From positions 2,078,001 through 2,142,000 of the forward strand of contig NZ_CP069128.1 in NCBI RefSeq assembly GCF_029637485.1: a stretch of DNA of 64,000 bases, given 5' to 3'. Positions within the stretch are counted from its first letter, which is position 1; each line of letters starts with the position of its first letter. Positions 34,488-43,300 of the stretch are shown here, piece after piece. This stretch comes from Sphingomonas sp. LHG3406-1 (lineage in GTDB: Bacteria; Pseudomonadota; Alphaproteobacteria; Sphingomonadales; Sphingomonadaceae). The notes below the pieces were generated by a model. That model saw only the letters and a program-made list of their open reading frames with translations. It did no database searches and was not told where the DNA came from. The position numbers and the translations under genes are program-made.

Positions 34488-35785
34488 CAGCGTCTCTCCC
34501 TTGCAAGGCGGCTCATCAGGATGGCGGCGCGGGTGGCCTGCCGCCAGATCGAAGGAATGTCGACCCGCTCGGCATCCGTGTGGTCGCCGGTCGAGGCGGG
34601 GCCGAGGCCGACCAGCCCGTCGACGTCGGCGGCGACGAAGCTGATGTCGCCGGCGCCGCGCTTCAGGGGATCGAGCGCCGCCATTTCCGGCAGATCGAGA
34701 TCGCGGTTGATGCGGTTCAGCCGGTCGAGCAGCGCGCGATTGCCGGCGGTCGGCGCCATCGGCGGGTAGCCGTCCTCGAAAGTAAGCCTGGCTTCGATCG
34801 TGCCGGGCAACGGGGAGGCAAGGATCGCCTGCATCTTCGCCTTGGCGCGGTCGATCTGTTCCTGGCTGAGGCCGCGCAGGTCGCCGCGCGCGACGGCTTC
34901 GGCGGCGATGATGTTGGTCTTGCCAGTGACTTCGGCACGGATGCCGCCGGGCGCCAGCTTCGCACTGCTGCCGCCGGCGATCAGGCCGACGTTGAAGGTC
35001 AGGCTCGGCTCGCGCACCTCGCGCCGGAAGGTGTCGACGATCCGCGCCAGCTCGTAATTGGCGCCGAAGCCGCTCGCCTCGGAGAAGGTGCCGCTGGAAT
35101 GGGCGCTGCGCGCGCGGACCACCAGCTGCCAGTCGTTGACCGAGCGGCGGGCGATCGAGCCCATGTCGCGGCCGCCTTCCTGCGCCAGTCCCTCGAAGTC
35201 GAGCGCCACGTCCGCCGCCTTGCCGGCCGCGATCAGGTCGGCGCGCGCGAAGTCCTGCGGCGTTCCGGGATCCTCCTCGTCGCCGGTCAGGAAGACGGTG
35301 ATGTCGGAGCCCGCGAGCGTTCCCGCCGCCCGCATCGCCCGTAGCGCGGCGACGATCACCGCCACCCCGCCCTTATTGTCTGCGGCGCCCGGCCCGTGGC
35401 CCTTGTCGCCTTCGCGGGTCCACTTCTGGAAGGGCGAGTCCGGCTCGAACACCGTATCGAGGTGGCCGATCAGAAGCAGCTTCCTGTTGCCCGCCTTGCC
35501 GCGGTGGGTGGCGACGAGATGGCCCGCACGACCGGTCTGGCGAAGTGGGATCCAGCGCACGGCGAAGCCAAGGGGCTCGAGCTCCGCGCGGACCTGCGCC
35601 GCGACCTTCTCGACCCCGTCCGGATTCTGGCTGCCGCTATTCTGGTTGACCAACCGCTCGAGCAGCGAGAGCGTCCGCTCCTGCTCGGCGGCGACGATCG
35701 CCTGCATCGTTCGCTCGGCCCTGCTCAGCTGAGCGGCGGCCGGACTGGCGAGAAGCAGCGCCAGAACACCGACCAACAGCCTCAT
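34487..35785 (-). CDS. M20 family metallopeptidase (glutamate carboxypeptidase type)
   Basis: A 432-residue exported zinc peptidase. The signal peptide is LLVGVLALLLASPAAA. Zinc ligands are visible as HLDTVF, the bridging Asp in GAADNKGG, the catalytic Glu-Glu in TGDEEDP and His in GDHTDAE; the dimerisation domain lies between about residues 200 and 310. Similarity is closest to carboxypeptidase G2-like M20A enzymes that remove C-terminal residues or hydrolyse N-acyl amino acids. It is coupled to fahA by a 4-base overlap, suggesting amino-acid catabolism. Confidence 0.88.
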   Translation of the reverse strand: MRLLVGVLALLLASPAAAQLSRAERTMQAIVAAEQERTLSLLERLVNQNSGSQNPDGVEKVAAQVRAELEPLGFAVRWIPLRQTGRAGHLVATHRGKAGNRKLLLIGHLDTVFEPDSPFQKWTREGDKGHGPGAADNKGGVAVIVAALRAMRAAGTLAGSDITVFLTGDEEDPGTPQDFARADLIAAGKAADVALDFEGLAQEGGRDMGSIARRSVNDWQLVVRARSAHSSGTFSEASGFGANYELARIVDTFRREVREPSLTFNVGLIAGGSSAKLAPGGIRAEVTGKTNIIAAEAVARGDLRGLSQEQIDRAKAKMQAILASPLPGTIEARLTFEDGYPPMAPTAGNRALLDRLNRINRDLDLPEMAALDPLKRGAGDISFVAADVDGLVGLGPASTGDHTDAERVDIPSIWRQATRAAILMSRLARERR

Positions 35786-37059
35786 CCGACCACCATTCCC
35801 CGGCATTCTCCAAGCCCGATGCTCACATGGCCGTCGGCCTCCGCCCGCGCCGTCAGGATCAGCTCGTCGCCGTCCTCGAGGAAGCTGCGCTGCTCGCCCG
35901 ACGGCAGCGTGAGCGGCGCCTTGCCGCCCTGGCTGATCTCCAGCAGCGAGCCCAGGCCGTCGGCCGATGCGGTCGACAGGGTGCCGGTCCCGATCAGGTC
36001 GCCCGGCTGCAGGTTGCAGCCATTGCAGCTGTGGTGGGCGATGATCTGCTCGACCGTCCAGTACATGGCGTCGGCGGCCCGTCCGCGGCTGAGGCGGTGC
36101 GGCGGCATGCCCGCTTCGCGCATCGCCCGCGTGCTCAGGCAGGCTTCGACGATCAGGCCAAGTCCGGGCCGCTCCGATCCGCCATCGAGATAGGGCAGCG
36201 GCGCAGGATCGCCGTCTGGGCGCACGAAGGCTTCCGTCATGAACGGTGCCAACGCCTCCGGGGTCACCACGAAGGGCGACACGCTGGTCAGGAAGTTCTT
36301 GGCGAGGAAGGGGCCGAGCGGCTGATATTCCCACGCCTGCAGGTCGCGCGCGGACCAGTCGTTGAGCAGGCAAAAGCCGGCGACCGCATCCTCCGCCTCG
36401 TCGATGGGAATGGGCTGCCCGAGCGCATTGCCGCAGCCGATCCAGACGCCCAGTTCCAGCTCATAATCGAGCCGGCGCGAGGGACCGAATACCGGCACTT
36501 CGGCCTCGGGCGGCTTGCGCTGACCGGACGGGCGGATCACCGGCTCGCCCGACACCCGCACGCTCGAGGCGCGGCCGTGATAGCCGATGGGCACATATTT
36601 GTAGTTGGGCAGCAGCGGATTGTCGGGGCGGAACTGGCGGCCGACATTGGTCGCGTGATGGATGCCGACGTAGAAGTCGGTATAATCGCCGATCAGGGTC
36701 GGCAGGTGCATGGTCGCTTCCGACTGGCCGATCAACGCACCCTCGACCCCGTCGCGATGCGCCTCGTTGCTGAGAAGCTCCGACAGCCGCTGTCGCAGCG
36801 CCACGCGGGGCCCGCTGCCGAGCGCAAGGAAGCCGTTGAGAACCGGGCTCGCCAGTTCCTCAGTCCACGCATCGCCGAGCGCGTCGGTGATCGCTGCAAG
36901 ATCGAGCAGGAAGTCGCCGATCGCGATCCCGGCACGCCGCTCTTTTCCCTCGCTGGCGAAGATGCACAAGGGCAGGTTCTGGATCGGAAAATCGGCATGG
37001 CCGTTCGCGCTCTCCACCCAGGAGGTGAGCGCGGGATCGTGGGTCTCGTCGATCCTCAT
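35782..37059 (-). CDS. fahA: fumarylacetoacetase
   Basis: Cleaves fumarylacetoacetate to fumarate and acetoacetate, the last step of tyrosine catabolism. The 425 residues show the FAH pattern: N-terminal SH3-like domain, then [17 protein letters not shown] (active-site Asp, His), and the metal/product region LGVWIGCGN with [26 protein letters not shown] 37059 gives the start MRIDETHD. The stop of hmgA overlaps it by 4 bases. Confidence 0.95.
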   Translation of the reverse strand: MRIDETHDPALTSWVESANGHADFPIQNLPLCIFASEGKERRAGIAIGDFLLDLAAITDALGDAWTEELASPVLNGFLALGSGPRVALRQRLSELLSNEAHRDGVEGALIGQSEATMHLPTLIGDYTDFYVGIHHATNVGRQFRPDNPLLPNYKYVPIGYHGRASSVRVSGEPVIRPSGQRKPPEAEVPVFGPSRRLDYELELGVWIGCGNALGQPIPIDEAEDAVAGFCLLNDWSARDLQAWEYQPLGPFLAKNFLTSVSPFVVTPEALAPFMTEAFVRPDGDPAPLPYLDGGSERPGLGLIVEACLSTRAMREAGMPPHRLSRGRAADAMYWTVEQIIAHHSCNGCNLQPGDLIGTGTLSTASADGLGSLLEISQGGKAPLTLPSGEQRSFLEDGDELILTARAEADGHVSIGLGECRGMVVG

Positions 37060-38348
37060 GGCAGGCGCGCCTTGGGGAAATCGGCCCACGCCGCGTCATA
37101 GTCCGGCTGGGCCCGGCCGATCGCTTCGGCGGTCACCTCGAACGGCCAGCAGCTTTCGACCATGAAAGCCATGGTGCCGTCGATCTTGACCGGCTTCAGC
37201 TCGGCTTCGCTCGCCTTGCGCCAGCTCTCCACGTCGGGGCCGTGGCCGCTCATCATGTTGTGGAGGCTGAGGCCGCCCGGCCGGAAGCCGTCCGCCTTCG
37301 CATCATATTCGCCGGTCAGGAGCCCCATGCACTCGCTCATCACGTTGCGGTGGAACCAGGGCGGGCGGAACGTGTCTTCGGCCACCATCCAGCGCGGCGG
37401 GAAGATGACGAAGTCGACATTGGCGCGACCGGCGACGCTCGACGGCGAGGTCAGGACGGTGAAGATCGACGGGTCCGGATGGTCGAAGCTGACCGTCCCG
37501 ATCGCGTTGAAGTGCGACAAGTCGTAGCGGCAGGGCGCGAGATTGCCGTGCCAGGCGACCACGTCGAGCGGGCTGTGGTCGAGCCTCGTCGTCCACAATC
37601 GTCCACCATATTTCTGGATCAGCTCGGTCGGTTCGTCCCTGTCCTCGAACCAGGCGACCGGCGTCTCGAAGTCGCGCGGGTTGGCAAGGCCGTTGGCCCC
37701 GATCGGTCCGAGGTCCGGCAGGCGGAAGGGAGTGCCGTAATTCTCGGTAAGATAGCCGCGCGCCGATCCGTCCGGCAGCGCCACCTTGAAGCGCACGCCG
37801 CGCGGGACCAGCGCAATCTGCCCGGGTGCGATCTCGACCCGCCCGAGCTCGGTCAGCAGTTCGATCCGGCCCTGCTGCGGCAGGAACAGCAGTTCGCCGT
37901 CCGCCGAAGTGAAGACCCGGTCGAGCCGCTCCTGATTGGCCGCATAGAGGTGCACCGCCACGCCCTCGAGATCGGCCGGCGCGCGGTTGAAGACGGCGGT
38001 CGTCAGCGAATCGATGAAGTCGGTGCCGGCAGCCGGCTCGGCGATCGGATCCCAGCGCAGCCGGTTGGGCGCCAGTGGATCGGCTCCCGCCTCGCACTTC
38101 AGCCGCGGCGCACCCGCATAAGCGGTGAACGGCCGATGGTCGGCGGTTGGCCGCAGCCGGTAGAGCCAGGATCGCCGGTTCTCATGCCGCGGCATGGTGA
38201 AGGCCGTGCCCGACAATTGCTCGGTATAAAGGCCAAAGGCCGGCTTCTGCGGTGAATTGCGCCCCTTGGGCAGCGCGCCCGGAACAGCCTCGGTCGCGAC
38301 ATGGCCGCCGAAGCCCGGGAGATAGGCGGGAGTGGAGCTGGTCAGCAT
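37056..38348 (-). CDS. hmgA: homogentisate 1,2-dioxygenase
   Basis: Iron(II) dioxygenase opening homogentisate to maleylacetoacetate. The 430 residues carry [13 protein letters not shown] near the start and the iron-ligand region [24 protein letters not shown] with [11 protein letters not shown]. It is first in the coupled hmgA-fahA-M20-GNAT series. Neither maleylacetoacetate isomerase nor 4-hydroxyphenylpyruvate dioxygenase is seen in this window, so those steps must be encoded elsewhere. Confidence 0.95.
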   Translation of the reverse strand: MLTSSTPAYLPGFGGHVATEAVPGALPKGRNSPQKPAFGLYTEQLSGTAFTMPRHENRRSWLYRLRPTADHRPFTAYAGAPRLKCEAGADPLAPNRLRWDPIAEPAAGTDFIDSLTTAVFNRAPADLEGVAVHLYAANQERLDRVFTSADGELLFLPQQGRIELLTELGRVEIAPGQIALVPRGVRFKVALPDGSARGYLTENYGTPFRLPDLGPIGANGLANPRDFETPVAWFEDRDEPTELIQKYGGRLWTTRLDHSPLDVVAWHGNLAPCRYDLSHFNAIGTVSFDHPDPSIFTVLTSPSSVAGRANVDFVIFPPRWMVAEDTFRPPWFHRNVMSECMGLLTGEYDAKADGFRPGGLSLHNMMSGHGPDVESWRKASEAELKPVKIDGTMAFMVESCWPFEVTAEAIGRAQPDYDAAWADFPKARLP

Positions 38349-38379
38349 GTCACCGCTCTAGGCCTGCCGGAGCGATGAG

Positions 38380-38412
38380 AAAAGCGCCGTCCCGACCGGA
38401 GCCGGGACGGCC
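38380..38412 (-). terminator. Rho-independent terminator of the 71-residue membrane protein gene
   Basis: On the minus strand GCCGTCCCG and CGGGACGGC (38386-38394 with 38403-38411, loop of eight) are followed by GCTTTTCTC. It lies 6 bases after the stop codon and 32 bases before the hmgA start, so the two are separate units. Confidence 0.85.
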
Positions 38413-38417
38413 TCGCT

Positions 38418-38633
38418 TCAATTGACGTTGACGTTGATCTCGTCGGGCACCGTGATCTCGGTCTTCGAGCCGAAGGTGCCGTTCTGGTAGAGGATGAAGC
38501 CGACGACCAGGATCGCCAGCAGGAGCACGACCGCGATCAGCCCGCCGCTTCCGCGGCCGCCGTCGGCGTTGACCACCGTCGTCCGCTCCACCACGCGCCC
38601 GTCGTCGACGCCGTCCCGATTAATGTCCGCCAT
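38418..38633 (-). CDS. 71-residue single-pass membrane protein under a stress promoter
   Basis: A hydrophilic N-terminus (ADINRDGVDDGRVVERTTVV, which has an EF-hand-like DINRDGVDD segment) and a Gly-rich linker lead to one helix (LIAVVLLLAILVVGFILY) and an acidic tail ending INVNVN. It has no named family I recognise; similar micro-proteins are common in sphingomonads. An excellent sigma-EcfG promoter lies 33 bases upstream and a strong terminator follows, so it is a self-contained general-stress gene. AGGAG precedes ATG 38633. Confidence 0.8.
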   Translation of the reverse strand: MADINRDGVDDGRVVERTTVVNADGGRGSGGLIAVVLLLAILVVGFILYQNGTFGSKTEITVPDEINVNVN

Positions 38634-38665
38634 GTCCCTTGAACTCCTGTTATGGTAGCGAAACG

Positions 38666-38690
38666 AACGCCGGGCGCGGCGAACCGTTCC
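38666..38690 (-). promoter_or_regulatory. sigma-EcfG (general stress response) promoter
   Basis: On the minus strand GGAAC (38686-38690), exactly 16 bases, then CGTT (38666-38669): the consensus of alphaproteobacterial EcfG promoters controlled by PhyR-NepR. It is 32 bases before the start of the 71-residue membrane protein gene, in the 59-base gap after the KTSC gene. Confidence 0.8.
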
Positions 38691-38692
38691 TG

Positions 38693-38926
38693 TCAGTCGT
38701 TCACCGCCCGCTTCGGCTCCGTCTCGTCGCGAAGCGCATGGCAGTCGAACCGTCCGCGGATCGCCCGGTTGAAGTAGGCCCCTTTGGAAGGCGCTGCGGA
38801 GAACCTCTCAGCGACGTCGGCAGGTACGCCGAGGTAGAGGTAGCGCCGCCCGCCCGCGAGGCAGATCTCCAGCGCCCTGTGCTCCGGCCAATAGAGCGCG
38901 CCACGAATGAGGCTGCTGTCCATCAC
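38693..38926 (-). CDS. KTSC domain protein
   Basis: A 77-residue (or 76 from the second Met) protein with the KTSC layout: an early Ser (SSLIRGALYWPEHRAL), GGRRYLYLGVPADV, and the terminal Lys-Gly-YFN-IR motif in SKGAYFNRAIRGRF. The family is named for conserved Lys, Tyr, Ser and Cys; it may bind nucleic acid or protein, and its function is unknown. No clear promoter is seen upstream. Confidence 0.85.
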   Translation of the reverse strand: MMDSSLIRGALYWPEHRALEICLAGGRRYLYLGVPADVAERFSAAPSKGAYFNRAIRGRFDCHALRDETEPKRAVND

Positions 38927-39064
38927 CGTGCTGAACGCGACGGCTCCGAAGCGGACTCATGATCTGCGGCAGAAGGATTCCCACGGGAGTCGAACCGGTA
39001 TACTTTACTATCTGGTAACCGTGGCTGGGGCATTTGCATCCTTAATGGGGGTAATGGCAGGCGC

Positions 39065-40282
39065 ATGGACGGCAGCTTCGCACCAGCAATGACGGCAGAC
39101 CAGGAATCGGTCCCGCCCTCGATGGAGATCGGCACGGACGAGCGGCGCATGCATGTCCGCGCCTATAATTACTGGGCGTCGCTGCTCGGTGGGCGGGACT
39201 TTCCGTCGATCGAGGACCTCGACAGCAGCCACGTCCGCGATTTCTCCGACCATAGCTTGCTGCTCGACTTCACCGCTTCGCCCGACAATCCCGCATGCAG
39301 CTTCATCGGCGCCACCATCCGGGCAGAGTGCGAGATCGGCGACGAGGTGCGGACCATCGCCGACGTGCCGCCACGGTCGCTGCTCAGCCGGCTGACCGAT
39401 CATTACATGCAGATCATCGCCAATCGCGCGCCGATCGGCTTCGAAGCCGAGTTCACCAATCAGCGCGGCCACGACATCTGCTATCGCGGCATCCTCATGC
39501 CCTTCTCATCGGACGGCGAGACGATCGATTTCATCTACGGCGTCATCAACTGGAAGGATGGCGTGACCGTCGCTCCAGTTTCGTTCGTGCCGGCGGCTGC
39601 TGCAACCGAGCCCGGACAGGACGTCCTCGATCTGACCGATGCGCTCGGCTTCGTGCCTGACGGAGAGGAAGTGGAAGCGCCGGTGGCGGCGCTTGATGCC
39701 GATGCCGGCCTCGCCGACCGGCTCTCCGCCGCGCGCGAAACGGTGGAGGTGCTCAAGGCCGCCGACGGTCGCAGCCGGGCTGCACTCTATCGCGCCCTGT
39801 CGCTCGCCTATGATTTCGCCGTCGCCTCCCGCCGCGTGCCGGACGACTATGCCGAACTGCTCGAGGATGCAGGGATCAAGGCCCAGGCGCGTGCGCCGAT
39901 GACGCCGATCGTGAAGCTCGTATTCGGCGCTGATTACGACAAGGCCCGTCTCACCGAATTTGCCGCCGCCCTCGCCTATGCCGAGCGCTGCGAGGTCGAC
40001 TTCGAGGGGTTCCTCCCTTTCATCGAGACCTGCCCTGGAGGACTGAAGGGGCTGGTCGCGGCCGAACGCGACGCGCGCCGGCCCGTGACGCGGGTCGACA
40101 ATCGCGCCGATCGTGCCCGTACCCGCCTCCGCTCGGCGCACGCCCAGTCGCTCAGCGCGCTTGCCGGCAATGACGAATTCACACTCGTCCTGGTCCGCCG
40201 CGACGCGCAGGGGCGGGTCGAGCCGGTGACGGCGGTGGCGGACCTCGGCCTGCTCGAAAAGGCCCTTCGCCGTCTCGCCTGA
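39065..40282 (+). CDS. PAS domain protein
   Basis: A 405-residue soluble protein (397 if ATG 39089 is used). Residues about 15-165 form a PAS_5-like domain (YNYWASLLGGRDFPSIEDL, HYMQIIANRAPIGFEAEF), a type often seen in Alphaproteobacteria as a stand-alone sensor. The rest is helical and charged, with no kinase, cyclase or DNA-binding domain I can see. It may bind a ligand or partner; its role is unknown. It is 87 bases upstream of the glutamate dehydrogenase gene on the same strand. Confidence 0.82.
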   Translation: MDGSFAPAMTADQESVPPSMEIGTDERRMHVRAYNYWASLLGGRDFPSIEDLDSSHVRDFSDHSLLLDFTASPDNPACSFIGATIRAECEIGDEVRTIADVPPRSLLSRLTDHYMQIIANRAPIGFEAEFTNQRGHDICYRGILMPFSSDGETIDFIYGVINWKDGVTVAPVSFVPAAAATEPGQDVLDLTDALGFVPDGEEVEAPVAALDADAGLADRLSAARETVEVLKAADGRSRAALYRALSLAYDFAVASRRVPDDYAELLEDAGIKAQARAPMTPIVKLVFGADYDKARLTEFAAALAYAERCEVDFEGFLPFIETCPGGLKGLVAAERDARRPVTRVDNRADRARTRLRSAHAQSLSALAGNDEFTLVLVRRDAQGRVEPVTAVADLGLLEKALRRLA

Positions 40283-40369
40283 GTTCGATCCGGGCGCAGA
40301 CGGGGTTGTGACCCGGGGAGGCCGGGTCTAGACGCCCGTGAAGATTTCACCGGCGGAGCATCAAGAAAC

Positions 40370-43300
40370 ATGGCGGCTGACCCCCGCGTGTCCGGCACGT
40401 TGACGGACGCCTTTTTCGAAGCCTTGCTGGAGGGCGCCCTGCCCGGCGAGACCGAGGGCTTCAGCCGGGACGAGCGGGCCGAGGCTGCGGCCTTCATCGC
40501 CGATACGGCGGCGAACCGCCAACCCGGCGAGATCGCGCTCAAGCTCCAGTCGATGGGTGGCGAGGCCGCGCGCCGCTTCATGCGGCTGGTTATCGTCAAC
40601 GATGACATGCCCTTCCTCGTGGACAGCGTCGCCGCGGTGATCGCCGGCCATGGGCTGACCGTCCACCGCCTGCTCCATCCGATCGTTTCCGCCCGCCGCG
40701 ACGGCGCGCGACTGGTGTCCCTCGGCGAGGGCAACCCCGAATCCGTCATCTATGTCGAGCTCGATCGTGCCGATGCACGCGGTCGGCAGGAACTCGTTCA
40801 GGGCGTGGAAAGCGTGCTCGCCTGCGTCCGCGCCGCGGTGACCGACTGGCGGACCATGCTCCAGCTCATGCACGACGATGCCGCGGCGGTGTCCGCGATC
40901 GACGCCGAAAGCGGAGCGCTGCTGACCTGGCTTGCCGACAATCACTTCACCCTGCTCGGACACAAGACTGTCGCGGCCGACGGCAGCATCGGCGAGGGGC
41001 TCGGTATTCTCGCTTCCGCCGGGATCGACCTGTGGAGCGCAGAGGGTCTGCGCGCCATCACCGACGCGGTTGCGCAAGAGACGCGCTCCGTTCTCCTCCT
41101 CAAGGCCGACCGGCTGTCGCCCGTGCACCGCCGCGTGCCGCTCGACGTGGTGGTCGTGCGCCGTGCCGATGGTGCGCTGTCGATCCATGCGGGTCTGTGG
41201 ACCAGCGCGGCCCTGCGCTCGCCGCCAACCGAGATCCCGGTCGTTCGCCAGCGGCTCGCCAAGCTCGATCGCGAACTCGGTTTCGCGCCTGCCAGCCATG
41301 GCGCGAAGGCGCTGGCCCACGCCATCTCCACTCTTCCGCACGACCTGCTCGTGTCGTTCGAGGAGGCCGAAGTGCGCGAGGCGGCGCTTACCGCGATGAG
41401 CCTTGCGGACCGGCCGCGCCCCGCCTTGCTCCTCCTCCCCGGCGCCCTCCGCCGTCACCTTTTCGCTTTCGTATGGCTTCCTCGAGACGAACTCACCACC
41501 GCACGCCGCCAGGCGATCATGCGGCTGATCGAGGAAGCGGTGCTGTCGTCGGTCACCAGCTGGGCGGTCGAGCTCGGCGACGGCGGGCTCGCCCTCATCC
41601 GCCTGACCCTCGGCTTCGCGGCGTCGCGGCCGTTGCCGGATGTCGAGGCGCTCGATGCGCAGCTGGTCGACATGGTGCGTGGCTGGGCACCGGCCGTCGA
41701 GGCCGAGCTGAGCGAGCGGGTCGGAAGCGGTCGTGCGACCAGGCTTGCCCTCACCTACCTGCCGGGCGTCCCGGAAGATTATCGCAGCCGTGCGAGCGCC
41801 GCCGAGGCCGCCGCCGACATCCTCCGCCTCAGCGCTCTGGAGGGTCCGGAGGATCGTGACGTCCGCCTGTTTCGCGACGAGCGCGACCGGCCGGGCCGGC
41901 TTCGTCTCAAGCTCTACCGCTCGGGCGGGCTCGTGCCCTTGTCGGAAGCGGTGCCAGTGCTTGAGAATTTCGGCTTTCGGGTCATCGAGGAACGGCCTGC
42001 TGCTCTCGGCGAGGACAGCCGGCTTGGCCACATCCACGATTTCCGGCTGGAGCTGCCGGGCGCAGAGATGGACCAGGTGCTCGCCCGCACCGACGTCATC
42101 GAGGGGGCGATCGGCGCCGTTCTCCAGCGCCACTCCGAAGATGATGAGTTTAACCAGCTCGTCCTGCTCGCCGGGCTCGATCCCCAGCCGGTGGTCTGGC
42201 TGCGCGCCTGGTTCCGCTACCTCCGCCAGACCGGAGTCGCCTATGGGCTGATGACGATGGTTGATGCGCTGAAGCGCTCACCCGCTGCCACCCGCGCGCT
42301 GATCGGCTGGTTCTCGGCCGCTCACGATCCCGCACGCGAGAACCGCAAGGGAGCGGTCGGTGCGGAGAAGGCTGCGTTCGACACGGCGCTGGCACAGGTC
42401 AAGTCGATCGACGACGACCGCATCCTGCGCCTGTTCCGCAACGTGGTCGGTGCGACGCTGCGGACCAACGCCTTTGCGCCGCGTCCCGGCGAGGCGCTTG
42501 CCTTCAAGCTCGACCCGAAGCGCATCCCCGGACTTCCGGCGCCGGTGCCCTATCGCGAGATCTGGGTCTATTCGCCGCGGGTCGAGGGCATCCACCTGCG
42601 GGGCGGGCCAGTCGCCCGCGGCGGCCTTCGCTGGTCCGACCGGCGCGACGATTTCCGCACCGAGATCCTCGGCCTGATGAAGGCGCAGCTGGTCAAGAAC
42701 GCCGTCATCGTGCCGACCGGCGCCAAGGGCGGCTTCTATCCCAAGCAGCTGCCTTCGCCCGCGACCGATCGCGAAGCCTGGCTCGCCGAAGGTACCGAAA
42801 GCTACCGCATCTTCATCCGCTCTCTGTTGTCGGTCACAGACAACATCGTCGAAGGCGGGGTCGTCCACCCCGAGGGCGTTGTCGTTCACGACGGCAACGA
42901 TCCCTATTTCGTGGTCGCCGCGGACAAGGGCACTGCCACCTTCTCCGACGTCGCCAATGCCATCGCGCTGGAGCGGGGCTTCTGGCTCGGTGATGCCTTC
43001 GCCAGCGGCGGCTCCAACGGCTACGACCACAAGGCGATGGGGATCACCGCCAAGGGCGCGTGGATCAGCGTCCAGCGCCATTTTCTCGAAATGGGCATCG
43101 ACGTCCAGACGCAGCCGGTGACGGTCGCGGGCTGCGGCGACATGTCGGGTGACGTGTTCGGCAACGGCATGCTGCTCAGTACGGCAATCCAGCTCGTCGC
43201 TGCCTTCGACCACCGCCACATCTTCATCGATCCGACGCCCGATCCGGCCGTCAGCTGGCAGGAGCGCAAGCGCCTGTTCGACCTGCCGCGGTCGAGCTGG

